NCBI GenBank assembly: GCA_003481005.1
Contig: QUKC01000019.1
Span: 8,013 to 72,012, forward strand
DNA: 64,000 nt
From: Firmicutes bacterium TM09-10
Lineage (GTDB): Bacteria > Bacillota > Clostridia > Lachnospirales > Lachnospiraceae
Reading direction: 5' to 3'
Of the stretch, positions 26,120-34,413 are shown piece by piece (positions within the stretch are counted from its first letter, which is position 1; each line of letters starts with the position of its first letter). The position numbers and the translations under genes were made by a program. The notes beneath the pieces are model-generated. The model was not told the DNA's origin. It worked only from the letters and a program-made list of their open reading frames with translations, and did not search any database.

Positions 26120-29100
26120 ATGGAAAACGTAAGACGGATCTATGTGGAAAAGAAGACCGGTTACGCGGTTAAGGCACAGGAACTGAAGGAGGATCTGATC
26201 GGTTATCTGAATATGTCAGGGATCGAAGACGTCCGGATGTTCATTCGTTATGATGTGGAAAATATCAGTGATGAGGTTTTTGAACAGGCATGCCGTACTG
26301 TTTTTTCCGAGCCGCCCGTGGATATTCTGTATCGCGAGACGATCGAAATTCCTGCAAACGGACGCGTATTCAGCGTTGAATATCTGCCGGGACAGTTTGA
26401 CCAGCGTGCAGATTCTGCCGTACAGTGCGTTCAGTTTTTAAAAGCGGAGGAGCAGCCGATTATCCGTACCGCAGTTACTTATTTGATTACAGGAGATCTG
26501 ACAGACGAAGAATTTGACAAGATCAAGGCTTACTGCATTAACCCGGTGGATTCCAGAGAGACCGGTATGGAAAAGCCAAAGACACTCGTAACCGAGTTTG
26601 CAGAGCCCGCAGATGTCAGGATTTTAGACGGCTTTACTACGCTGGATACAGACGGATTAAAACAGCTGTACGATTCTCTTGGTCTTGCGATGACCCTGCA
26701 GGATTTCAAGCATATCCAGAAGTATTTTGCAGGCGAGGAAAAGAGAGATCCTTCCATGACGGAGATCCGTGTGCTGGATACCTACTGGTCCGACCACTGC
26801 CGTCATACGACGTTTTCCACTGAACTGAAAAATGTCGCATTCGGAGATGGTTTTTACCGGGAACCGATGGAAAAAACCTACCAGAGCTATCTGGATGCGC
26901 GTGCAGAGATCTTTAAAGACCGTCCGGATAAGTTTGTCTGCCTGATGGATCTTGCACTGATGGCAATGCGTAAGCTCAAAAAAGAGGGCAAGCTGGAGGA
27001 TATGGAGCAGTCCGATGAAATCAACGCCTGTTCCGTTATCGTTCCCGTTGAAATGGACTACGGCGATGGTCCTGTCACCGAGGAATGGCTCGTATTTTTC
27101 AAAAATGAAACCCACAACCACCCGACCGAAATCGAACCCTTCGGCGGTGCGGCAACCTGTCTGGGCGGCGCAATCCGCGACCCGCTTTCCGGCAGAGGTT
27201 ATGTGTATCAGGCAATGCGCGTGACCGGTGCAGCGGATCCCACCGTTCCGGTTGCGGACACCTTAAAGGGAAAGCTTTCCCAGAAAAAGCTGGTGCGCGG
27301 CGCAGCATCCGGTTACTCTTCCTACGGCAACCAGATCGGCCTTGCCACCGGTTATGTAAAAGAAATTTATCATCCCGATTATGTTGCAAAGCGTATGGAG
27401 ATCGGCGCAGTTATGGGTGCGGCTCCGAGACGCAACGTCATCCGTGAAAACTCCGATCCGGACGATATCATCATCCTGTTGGGCGGACGTACCGGACGCG
27501 ATGGCTGCGGCGGCGCAACCGGTTCCTCCAAGGTGCATACGGAAAAGAGTATCGAAACCTGCGGTGCTGAGGTGCAGAAGGGTAACGCCCCGACCGAAAG
27601 AAAGATTCAGAGACTGTTCCGCAGAGAAGAAGTTTCCCGTCTGATTAAAAAGTGTAACGACTTCGGCGCAGGCGGCGTTTCTGTTGCCATCGGCGAGCTG
27701 GCAGATGGCCTGACCGTTGATCTGGATAAGGTTCCCAAGAAGTATGCCGGTCTGGATGGCACAGAGCTTGCAATCTCCGAATCTCAGGAGAGAATGGCAG
27801 TTGTTGTTTCTCCGAAAGACGTTGATACCTTCTTAGGCTATGCGGCAGAAGAGAACCTGGAGGCAGTTCCGGTTGCGGTTGTAACCAAAGAACCCCGTCT
27901 GGTTTTAAACTGGCGCGGCAAGAGCATTGTAAACCTGTCCAGAGCATTTCTGGATACCAACGGAGCACACCAGGAAACCGATGTTTTTGTAGATGTTCCG
28001 TCGAAAGAAGATAACTATTTTGAGCAGTATGCAGTTCCTGCTGTAAAGGAAGCCGTAAAAGCCGGCGATCTGAAAAAGGCATGGAAAGCGCTGCTGTCGG
28101 ATTTAAATGTCTGCTCCCAGAAGGGTCTTGTGGAAATGTTCGACTCCTCCATCGGCGCAGGCAGCGTGCTGATGCCTTACGGCGGTAAGTATCAGCTGAC
28201 CGAGACCCAGGCGATGGTTGCCAAGCTTCCGGTCCTGAAAGGAAAGACCGATACGGTAACGATGATGGCATACGGCTTTGATCCGTATCTGTCCTCCTGG
28301 AGCCCTTACCACGGCGCAATTTACGCGGTTGTGGAATCCATGGCAAGAATCGTAGCGGCAGGCGGCGATTTCTCCGGAATCCGCTTTACCTTCCAGGAAT
28401 ATTTCCGCCGCATGACCCAGGATCCCGAACGTTGGAGCCAGCCTTTTGCAGCGCTTTTGGGCGCTTATGACGCGCAGATGGGATTCGGACTTCCGTCCAT
28501 CGGCGGTAAGGATTCCATGTCCGGAACCTTTAACGATATTGACGTACCTCCGACCCTGGTTTCTTTCGCTGTGGATGTTGCAAAGGAAAAAGATGTTATC
28601 AGCCCGGAATTAAAACAGGCTGGAAACCGTCTGGTTCGTTTCTCCATTCAGAAGGATGCTTACGATCTGCCGGATTATGAGCAGGTAATGGCACTGTATG
28701 CAAAGATTACCGAGCTGATGGGCAAGGGCGTGATCGTTTCCGCATATGCACTGGACAGCTATGGTGTGGCAGCAGCTCTGTCCCGCATGGCATTCGGTAA
28801 CGGACTTGGCGTTGCAATTGAGGAAACGGTTTCTGCAGAGGAGCTGTTTACAAACGGCCTTGGCGATCTGGTGGCAGAAGTTCCGGCAGACCGTCTGGCG
28901 GATATGGATGTTGCTTATACGCTGCTCGGCACGGTAACGGCAGAGCCGGTATTTACCTATGGAAACATGACCCTTTCCGAAAAAGAGGCGCTGGATGCGT
29001 GGAAGAAACCTCTGGAAAAGGTATTCCCTACAAAGGCAGTCAAGGACACGGACGCAGTAGAAACCGGTCTGTATGAGACGAATCACATTTATGTATGCAA

Positions 29101-29911
29101 GAATAAAGTAGCGAAGCCTACCGTATTCATCCCGGTATTCCCCGGCACGAACTGTGAATACGACAGCACAAAAGCATTTGAACGCGCAGGTGCACAGGTT
29201 GTAACCCATGTATTCAGAAACCTGAGCGCAGAGGACATCCGTTCTTCCGTCGATGCGTTTGCAAAAGAGATCAGCCAGGCTCAGATCATCATGTTCCCCG
29301 GCGGCTTCTCCGCAGGCGACGAGCCGGATGGCTCCGCAAAGTTCTTCGCAACTGCATTCCAGAACGAGAAGATCAAAGAAGAGGTTATGAAGCTTCTGAA
29401 GGAAAGAGATGGCTTATGCCTTGGTATCTGTAATGGATTCCAGGCGTTAATTAAGCTCGGTCTGGTTCCTTACGGCGAAATCGTCGGACAGAAGGACGAT
29501 TCTCCGACCCTGACCTTTAATACGATCAACCGTCACATTTCCAAGATGGTATACACCAAGGTGGTTTCCAACAAGTCTCCCTGGCTGCAGGGCGCTGAGC
29601 TTGGAAAAGTATATGTCAATCCGGCATCCCACGGTGAGGGACGTTTCGTAGCTCCGAAGGAGTGGATTGACAAGCTGTTTGCAAACGGACAGGTAGCAAC
29701 CCAGTATTCCGATCCGGAAGGAAGGATTTCCATGGATGAAGAATGGAATATCAATGGCTCCTACAGCGCGATCGAAGGCATTACCTCTCCGGATGGACGT
29801 ATCCTGGGCAAGATGGCGCACTCCGAGCGCCGCGACAGAAGCGTTGCACAGAATATCTACGGCGAACAGGATCTGAAGATCTTCGAGTCCGGTGTGGCAT
29901 ACTTTAAGTAA
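26120..29911 (+). CDS. purL: Phosphoribosylformylglycinamidine synthase, single-chain form
   Basis: 1263 residues: the large PurL that fuses the synthetase and glutaminase, converting FGAR, ATP and glutamine to FGAM in purine synthesis. Visible: DTYWSDHCRHTTF, FKNETHNHPTEIEPFGGAAT (ATP/Mg site), IGGKDSMSGT, and a C-terminal class-I glutaminase with nucleophile Cys in LCLGICNGFQ (about residue 1103) and the His/Glu part near the end (HSERRD). Most Bacillus relatives use separate PurS/Q/L; the long form is common in Clostridia. AAAGGAGG precedes the ATG and a small stem (GCCGC/GCGGC) lies immediately before the ribosome site. No other pur genes are nearby. Confidence 0.97.
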   Translation: MENVRRIYVEKKTGYAVKAQELKEDLIGYLNMSGIEDVRMFIRYDVENISDEVFEQACRTVFSEPPVDILYRETIEIPANGRVFSVEYLPGQFDQRADSAVQCVQFLKAEEQPIIRTAVTYLITGDLTDEEFDKIKAYCINPVDSRETGMEKPKTLVTEFAEPADVRILDGFTTLDTDGLKQLYDSLGLAMTLQDFKHIQKYFAGEEKRDPSMTEIRVLDTYWSDHCRHTTFSTELKNVAFGDGFYREPMEKTYQSYLDARAEIFKDRPDKFVCLMDLALMAMRKLKKEGKLEDMEQSDEINACSVIVPVEMDYGDGPVTEEWLVFFKNETHNHPTEIEPFGGAATCLGGAIRDPLSGRGYVYQAMRVTGAADPTVPVADTLKGKLSQKKLVRGAASGYSSYGNQIGLATGYVKEIYHPDYVAKRMEIGAVMGAAPRRNVIRENSDPDDIIILLGGRTGRDGCGGATGSSKVHTEKSIETCGAEVQKGNAPTERKIQRLFRREEVSRLIKKCNDFGAGGVSVAIGELADGLTVDLDKVPKKYAGLDGTELAISESQERMAVVVSPKDVDTFLGYAAEENLEAVPVAVVTKEPRLVLNWRGKSIVNLSRAFLDTNGAHQETDVFVDVPSKEDNYFEQYAVPAVKEAVKAGDLKKAWKALLSDLNVCSQKGLVEMFDSSIGAGSVLMPYGGKYQLTETQAMVAKLPVLKGKTDTVTMMAYGFDPYLSSWSPYHGAIYAVVESMARIVAAGGDFSGIRFTFQEYFRRMTQDPERWSQPFAALLGAYDAQMGFGLPSIGGKDSMSGTFNDIDVPPTLVSFAVDVAKEKDVISPELKQAGNRLVRFSIQKDAYDLPDYEQVMALYAKITELMGKGVIVSAYALDSYGVAAALSRMAFGNGLGVAIEETVSAEELFTNGLGDLVAEVPADRLADMDVAYTLLGTVTAEPVFTYGNMTLSEKEALDAWKKPLEKVFPTKAVKDTDAVETGLYETNHIYVCKNKVAKPTVFIPVFPGTNCEYDSTKAFERAGAQVVTHVFRNLSAEDIRSSVDAFAKEISQAQIIMFPGGFSAGDEPDGSAKFFATAFQNEKIKEEVMKLLKERDGLCLGICNGFQALIKLGLVPYGEIVGQKDDSPTLTFNTINRHISKMVYTKVVSNKSPWLQGAELGKVYVNPASHGEGRFVAPKEWIDKLFANGQVATQYSDPEGRISMDEEWNINGSYSAIEGITSPDGRILGKMAHSERRDRSVAQNIYGEQDLKIFESGVAYFK

Positions 29912-29932
29912 AAGGCTGTAAACAATAATTCC

Positions 29933-29974
29933 GAAGACCTCACAGAAGGGAGAAATCTCTTCTGTGGGGTCTTC
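29933..29974 (+). terminator. Stem-loop after purL (possible terminator)
   Basis: GAAGACC.CACAGAAG pairs with CTTCTGTG.GGTCTTC. The U-run is missing, so it may stabilise the 3' end instead of terminating. Confidence 0.45.
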
Positions 29975-30060
29975 GTGGTTATGGGGTAGTACCTTTTAAG
30001 GTAGTACGAAGATAGGACTATTATGGAACAATGCGATTTTGTGGGAGAATTTTATTCATG

Positions 30061-30095
30061 ACAATAGAATGCTCGCAGAGCGTGCATTCTATTGT
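30061..30095 (-). repeat. 35-bp palindromic repeat, copy 6
   Basis: Intact copy in minus orientation (TTCATG on the left). It ends 18 nt before the ATG of the Rpn-type gene, immediately ahead of that gene's AAAGGAG ribosome site. Confidence 0.95.
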
Positions 30096-30113
30096 TGATA
30101 AAGGAGACACTGT

Positions 30114-31091
30114 ATGGGAAAAGAAAAGCAGGCATTAAAACCGGATATTATCGTAAAGAATTATTGGCGCAATAAGGAACAGTTTGCTGATTTTTTCAAC
30201 GCAGTGCTGTTTGATGGAAAGCAGGTCATCAAACCGAAAGAACTGGAGGATTTGGATACGGAAGAATCCTCCGTTTTGGAGCATAAAGAATATGCGGAAA
30301 GCATCGGAGCGTCGAGAGATACGGTCAAAATTCGAAAAAAGTCTACCGTATATGGCGTGGAATTTGTTATACTGGGAATGGAAGGACAGGAGCATATTCA
30401 TTATGCGATGCCCATGCGGGTAATGGGGTATGATTATGCAGCTTATCAGAAGCAATATGTGGACAATGCGGCAAAGTATAAAACAGCAAAGAGCTTGACA
30501 GAAGAGGAATATCTGTCAAAAATGAAAAAGGATGATCGGCTGGTTCCTGTTATAACAGTTGTTGTTTATTATGGGGAAAAGCCGTGGGACGGTGCGGTGT
30601 CTCTGCATGGGATGCTGCATATTTCAGAGGAAATGAAGCCATTTGTCAATGATTACCGGATGCACCTCGTGGAAGCGAGAAAAAATGATCTGAAGCTGCA
30701 TAATATCAACAACCGGGATCTGTTTAATCTGCTCGGTATTCTGTTGGATCGGAATGGAAAGCTTCAGGAAACAAGAGATCGGGCGATAAACTACGCCAGA
30801 GAGCATCGAGTGGAAAAGACAGTGATTATGACTGCTGCGGGTGCGGCAAACTGTAAAATAGATTATAATAAAATTGCCAGGAAAGGAGATGCTGATATGT
30901 GCACCGTGTTTGAAGAGACGAGGCGTGAGGGGATAGCAGAAGGAGAAGCCAAAGGAATTATTGAGACTGGATATGAATTTGGGATTTCAGAAGAAGAGAT
31001 TCTTGCAAGATTACAGAAAAAGCTGAACATTTCTCTGGCAGAAGCGCAGGAGTATGTAAAAAAGTTCGGCAGGAAAAACGAGGAAAAGTAA
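30114..31091 (+). CDS. Rpn-family recombination-promoting nuclease/PD-(D/E)XK protein
   Basis: 325 residues. The N-terminal part resembles the Rpn/YhgA-like family: YWRNKEQFADFFNAVLFDG, then VEFVILGMEGQEHIHYAMPMRVM, which fits the beta-strand region holding the PD-(D/E)XK nuclease core, and VPVITVVVYYGEKPWDG, the conserved middle segment. The C terminus has the usual tail that varies among paralogues (EEILARLQKKLNISLAEAQ). Family members are DNA endonucleases that stimulate recA-independent recombination; their cell role is unclear. A palindromic repeat abuts its ribosome site. Confidence 0.75.
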   Translation: MGKEKQALKPDIIVKNYWRNKEQFADFFNAVLFDGKQVIKPKELEDLDTEESSVLEHKEYAESIGASRDTVKIRKKSTVYGVEFVILGMEGQEHIHYAMPMRVMGYDYAAYQKQYVDNAAKYKTAKSLTEEEYLSKMKKDDRLVPVITVVVYYGEKPWDGAVSLHGMLHISEEMKPFVNDYRMHLVEARKNDLKLHNINNRDLFNLLGILLDRNGKLQETRDRAINYAREHRVEKTVIMTAAGAANCKIDYNKIARKGDADMCTVFEETRREGIAEGEAKGIIETGYEFGISEEEILARLQKKLNISLAEAQEYVKKFGRKNEEK

Positions 31092-31161
31092 ATCAGAAGA
31101 TTCCGATGCAGAAGAAAATGGTTAAAATATAAAATTTTTTTGCATGTGAATAAGAGGAGAA

Positions 31162-31815
31162 ATGAACAAAATTAACTATCAAAAAGAACTGGAACGCCTG
31201 ATCGATAAGCTTCCGGATCATCACCGGCGGCTGTTTTTGCACAGCTGCTGTGCGCCGTGCTCCAGCTACTGTCTGGAATATTTGCGGCAGTATTTCGATG
31301 TGACGGTATTTTATTACAATCCAAACATCAGCTTTTTGGAGGAATACCGGCATCGGGTGGAGGAATTAAAACGTCTGGTGAGCACGCTGAATGAAGAGGC
31401 GAAAGGGTCTGAAATGCTGAACCAGATCGCACTTTTGGAGGGCGCTTACGAGCCGGAAAAATTTTTCGAGGCGACGAAAGGGCTGGAGGACTGTCCGGAG
31501 GGCGGAGAGCGCTGCTTTATCTGCTACGAGCTGCGGCTGCGGGAAGCGGCGAGGCTGGCGGCAGAGGGCGGCTATGATTTTTTTACAACAACGCTGACGA
31601 TCAGTCCGCTGAAAAATGCGCAGAAGCTCAACGAAATCGGCAGCCGACTGGCGGAGGAATATCATGTGGCGTGCCTGCCGTCGGATTTTAAGAAAAAGGG
31701 CGGCTATTTAAGATCCATCGAGTTAAGCCGTCAGTACGACCTGTATCGTCAGGATTATTGTGGCTGCGTTTTTTCAAAGCGGGAACGCGATAAAAGGATT
31801 GTACAGGAAAGCTGA
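31162..31815 (+). CDS. queH: Epoxyqueuosine reductase QueH
   Basis: 217 residues, matching QueH (DUF208), which performs the last step of queuosine tRNA modification by reducing epoxyqueuosine with an iron-sulfur cluster. Conserved cysteines are in LLHSCCAPCSSY-like LFLHSCCAPCSSYCLE, CFICYELRL and DYCGCVFS, together with FFTTTLTISPLKNA. AGAGGAG precedes the ATG. No other queuosine genes are in view. Confidence 0.93.
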   Translation: MNKINYQKELERLIDKLPDHHRRLFLHSCCAPCSSYCLEYLRQYFDVTVFYYNPNISFLEEYRHRVEELKRLVSTLNEEAKGSEMLNQIALLEGAYEPEKFFEATKGLEDCPEGGERCFICYELRLREAARLAAEGGYDFFTTTLTISPLKNAQKLNEIGSRLAEEYHVACLPSDFKKKGGYLRSIELSRQYDLYRQDYCGCVFSKRERDKRIVQES

Positions 31816-31890
31816 AACAGGTATACTAAAAAGCAAAGTACGAGACATGGGCTTTTGAAACGCAAGACGATCAGAAACGATCGATGAGTC

Positions 31891-32904
31891 CTAAAACAGG
31901 GCGCGGATGTCTGTCAGTGCGTTGTCGATGACATCGAACTGCCAGACGCTGTGTCGGGGAATCCTGTGCTCCGTCAGATAATAATGTCCGTCAAAGGAAG
32001 AGATATAATAAGGCGTTCCGCCTCCGACAAAGTTGTCATAAATATCCTCCCAGCTGCCGGAAGAAAGATCGTTTAAATCCTGCACGCGCAGGATTGTCGC
32101 ATAATCCTGATTGCCGGTAAGGTCGGTGGAAATGGTGATGTAAAACCAGTCCTGAATGTGCGTCAGCTGGATCATGCCGGAGATTTCGGCAGGAACCGGG
32201 AAACGTTCCAGGATCTTCAGGTCTTTTTTGCGGGTGCGCAGAATCGACTGATTGCCGGAAACAAAGTACAGGTCGTCGCCGTCGATTGTAAAGGAGCGGA
32301 CATAAATCTGATCCAGCTCTGGCACAGAGAGTATTTTTTCGAGGGCGATAGATGAGATGTCCGGATCGGGACGGTAAAAGACGTACAATTGTCCGGTCAT
32401 GGAGCTGAGTACATAAAAACGTTTTTCCGTTTCATCATAGACGACGTAATGCGGGCGAGTGCCGATTTCGTTGAAAAGCTGGGTAAGGTAAAACTGTCCG
32501 TCCTGTTTTTCAAAGATGAGGACGCGGTTGTTTTCGGTGTCATCTGCAAGATAAACGGTGCCGTCCCCTGCGATGGTGTGCCCGCGGTTGATCTGATCGG
32601 TCATCACATACCAGTCGGTAAGTGGAGCATCCGGCGTTTTCGAGGTCAGAATCTGATTGTGATAGCAGTCCACCAGAAAATAATCGTCGCCGATTTTGGT
32701 AATCTGCGTGGGGACGCTTAAGGATGTCTGAACATTTTTTACAGGTTCTGAGGAAACGGCTTCAACAGCTTCCGACCAGGAGAGCACCTGAGTGGAAGCG
32801 TTTTTTACGATTTTCAGGATCAGGGCTGCCGCTGCAAAAATCAGGACAGCGAGCAGGATCAAAAAGATTGTAAGTTTTAAATGGGATAAATTTCTTCGTT
32901 TCAT
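31891..32904 (-). CDS. Membrane-anchored beta-propeller-like protein, unknown function
   Basis: 337 residues. One N-terminal membrane helix (about 11-32, LTIFLILLAVLIFAAAALIL) anchors an extracellular part made of repeated beta-strand segments such as TIAGDGTVYLADDTENNRVLIF, KRFYVLSSMTGQLYVF and GDDLYFVSGNQSILRT, which suggest an NHL/YncE-like beta propeller. It may be a surface binding or scaffolding protein. It is divergent from mscL with only 38 bp between, so the promoters overlap. The ribosome site is weak. Confidence 0.65.
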   Translation of the reverse strand: MKRRNLSHLKLTIFLILLAVLIFAAAALILKIVKNASTQVLSWSEAVEAVSSEPVKNVQTSLSVPTQITKIGDDYFLVDCYHNQILTSKTPDAPLTDWYVMTDQINRGHTIAGDGTVYLADDTENNRVLIFEKQDGQFYLTQLFNEIGTRPHYVVYDETEKRFYVLSSMTGQLYVFYRPDPDISSIALEKILSVPELDQIYVRSFTIDGDDLYFVSGNQSILRTRKKDLKILERFPVPAEISGMIQLTHIQDWFYITISTDLTGNQDYATILRVQDLNDLSSGSWEDIYDNFVGGGTPYYISSFDGHYYLTEHRIPRHSVWQFDVIDNALTDIRALF

Positions 32905-32942
32905 GTCCCAAAGTATAACATAACAAAAGAAAGGATACCACT

Positions 32943-33383
32943 ATGAAAAAACTGTTGCAGGAATTTAAGGAATTTGCGCTGAGAGGAAATGTCATGGATC
33001 TGGCAGTCGGCGTTATCATTGGTGCTGCGTTTCAGGCGATCATCAATTCGCTGGTAAACGATGTGATTTCACCGCTGATCGGCCTGTTTGCCAATACGGA
33101 TCTGACGTATTTGTCTGTGATGGTCGGGGATGTGGAAATCCGCTATGGTGCATTTTTGACCGCAGTGATCAATTTCATCATTATGGCAGTGATTATTTTC
33201 CTGATGGTAAAAGGGATGAACGCGCTGGCTGGTCTTGGCAAAAAGAAGGAGCCGGAAAAACCTGCTGTGAAAATGTGCCCTTATTGCAGAAGCAAGGTTG
33301 CGGCAGAGGCAACCCGCTGTCCGTACTGTACGTCTATGCTGGAAGTAAAAAAAGAAGATAAAAAAGAAGAAAAGAAACAATAG
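32943..33383 (+). CDS. mscL: Large-conductance mechanosensitive channel with C-terminal zinc ribbon
   Basis: 146 residues. The MscL core is clear: an amphipathic N terminus (LLQEFKEFALRGNVMDLAVG), pore helix 1 (VGVIIGAAFQAIINSLVND), the periplasmic loop and helix 2 (TAVINFIIMAVIIFLMVKGM). In place of the usual helical bundle tail there is a cytoplasmic zinc ribbon with two CPYC knuckles (MCPYCRSKVAAEATRCPYC) and then a Lys/Glu-rich end. The channel releases solutes on osmotic downshock. The last codon and TAG stop come from repeat copy 7. Confidence 0.93.
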   Translation: MKKLLQEFKEFALRGNVMDLAVGVIIGAAFQAIINSLVNDVISPLIGLFANTDLTYLSVMVGDVEIRYGAFLTAVINFIIMAVIIFLMVKGMNALAGLGKKKEPEKPAVKMCPYCRSKVAAEATRCPYCTSMLEVKKEDKKEEKKQ

Positions 33384-33411
33384 AATGCACGCAGAGCGTG
33401 CATTCTATTGT
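33377..33411. repeat. 35-bp palindromic repeat, copy 7 (fully symmetric)
   Basis: A perfectly symmetric version: arms plus CACGC-AGA-GCGTG core. It lies between convergent genes, supplies the TAG stop of mscL and abuts the stop codon of the deacetylase-like gene. No CATGAA tail on either side. Confidence 0.95.
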
Positions 33412-34251
33412 TTACGGTTCCGTCTTCGGAATCTGTACGCCGTCTGCATCCATATAATAGGAGTGCTTCCAGATCAGCTCGGAGATGGGAACTGGCTGAT
33501 AGCCCTGATCCTCCAGATTGTCGATCAGGTCGGGAAGCGCCTGTGCGGTATAAACAGTTCCGGCATGGAACAGGAGGATAGAGCCGTTTTGGAGTTGGCG
33601 ACTGTTTAAAATCCGATGGAGGATGTCCTGTGCCCCGTAGTCTTTCCAGTCCATGGAATTGATGTTCCACTGCACCGGATAACCGCCGGCTTCCTGGATG
33701 AGCCGGATAGCAGAGTTGTCATAGTTTCCGTCTTCAAAACGAAACAACGTCGTTTCAGAATCGGTAAGGCGATCAATTCGCTGTGTGAGATTTTCCAGTG
33801 TGAGCGTCTGTTCCCGGATGGAAAGGGATGCCTGTGTTGTCCACAGACCGCCGATATCGTGTCCGGCGTTGTGAATCGTACAGAGCAGCTTCGGATAGTT
33901 TTTTGCCCAGGTGTCGGAAACGAAAAAGGTGGCGTGCACATTTTTTTCTTTCAGAATTTCCAAAAGCTGGTGCAGGTCTTGTGCACTGTAGGTGCAGTTG
34001 AAGGTCAGCGCGACTTTTTTCTGGTCGGTTTCGACACGGCAAATAGGCATAAATGTGCCGTTTACAGAGGCAGATGCCAGTGCTGTTACAGACGGAGGGG
34101 CGAGAAAAATGCACGCGCGGGCAAAGGCGAGGACGCCGAGCAAAAACAGGGCAGTTTGGAATGCAGACGAGCGGGAGAGACTGTGCAGAGAGGGAAAAAC
34201 GGCATAGTGGCGCAGTTTATTTTGAATCAGATGAACGAAATCTCGGATCAT
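33412..34251 (-). CDS. Polysaccharide deacetylase-like protein, metal site lost (probable pseudoenzyme)
   Basis: 279 residues: a membrane anchor (about 32-55), then a NodB-fold domain close to the PdaB sporulation group. The family's catalytic TFDD/TFDA motif is VALTFNCTY here, and the metal-binding His-x3-x4-His segment after GHDIG reads GHDIGGLWTTQ, with both histidines gone; the later RPPYG motif is FRFEDGNY. The fold is well preserved elsewhere (KNVHATFFVSDTW). It therefore probably binds wall polysaccharide or has a structural role without deacetylating. A good AGGAG site precedes the ATG. Confidence 0.8.
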   Translation of the reverse strand: MIRDFVHLIQNKLRHYAVFPSLHSLSRSSAFQTALFLLGVLAFARACIFLAPPSVTALASASVNGTFMPICRVETDQKKVALTFNCTYSAQDLHQLLEILKEKNVHATFFVSDTWAKNYPKLLCTIHNAGHDIGGLWTTQASLSIREQTLTLENLTQRIDRLTDSETTLFRFEDGNYDNSAIRLIQEAGGYPVQWNINSMDWKDYGAQDILHRILNSRQLQNGSILLFHAGTVYTAQALPDLIDNLEDQGYQPVPISELIWKHSYYMDADGVQIPKTEP

Positions 34252-34413
34252 GAAGGCTCCTGCCGGATTTTTGTTACAATTTATGAATGCAGGAAACGGA
34301 AAATTTCTATTTCACAAAAATTTCATAACCTTTTCGTGTGCTTTCTGGTACACTATAAAGACAGGCTGCAGGCGTTTGGCTGCAGAACAGAAGAGAAATG
34401 AAAGGAGACTGTT

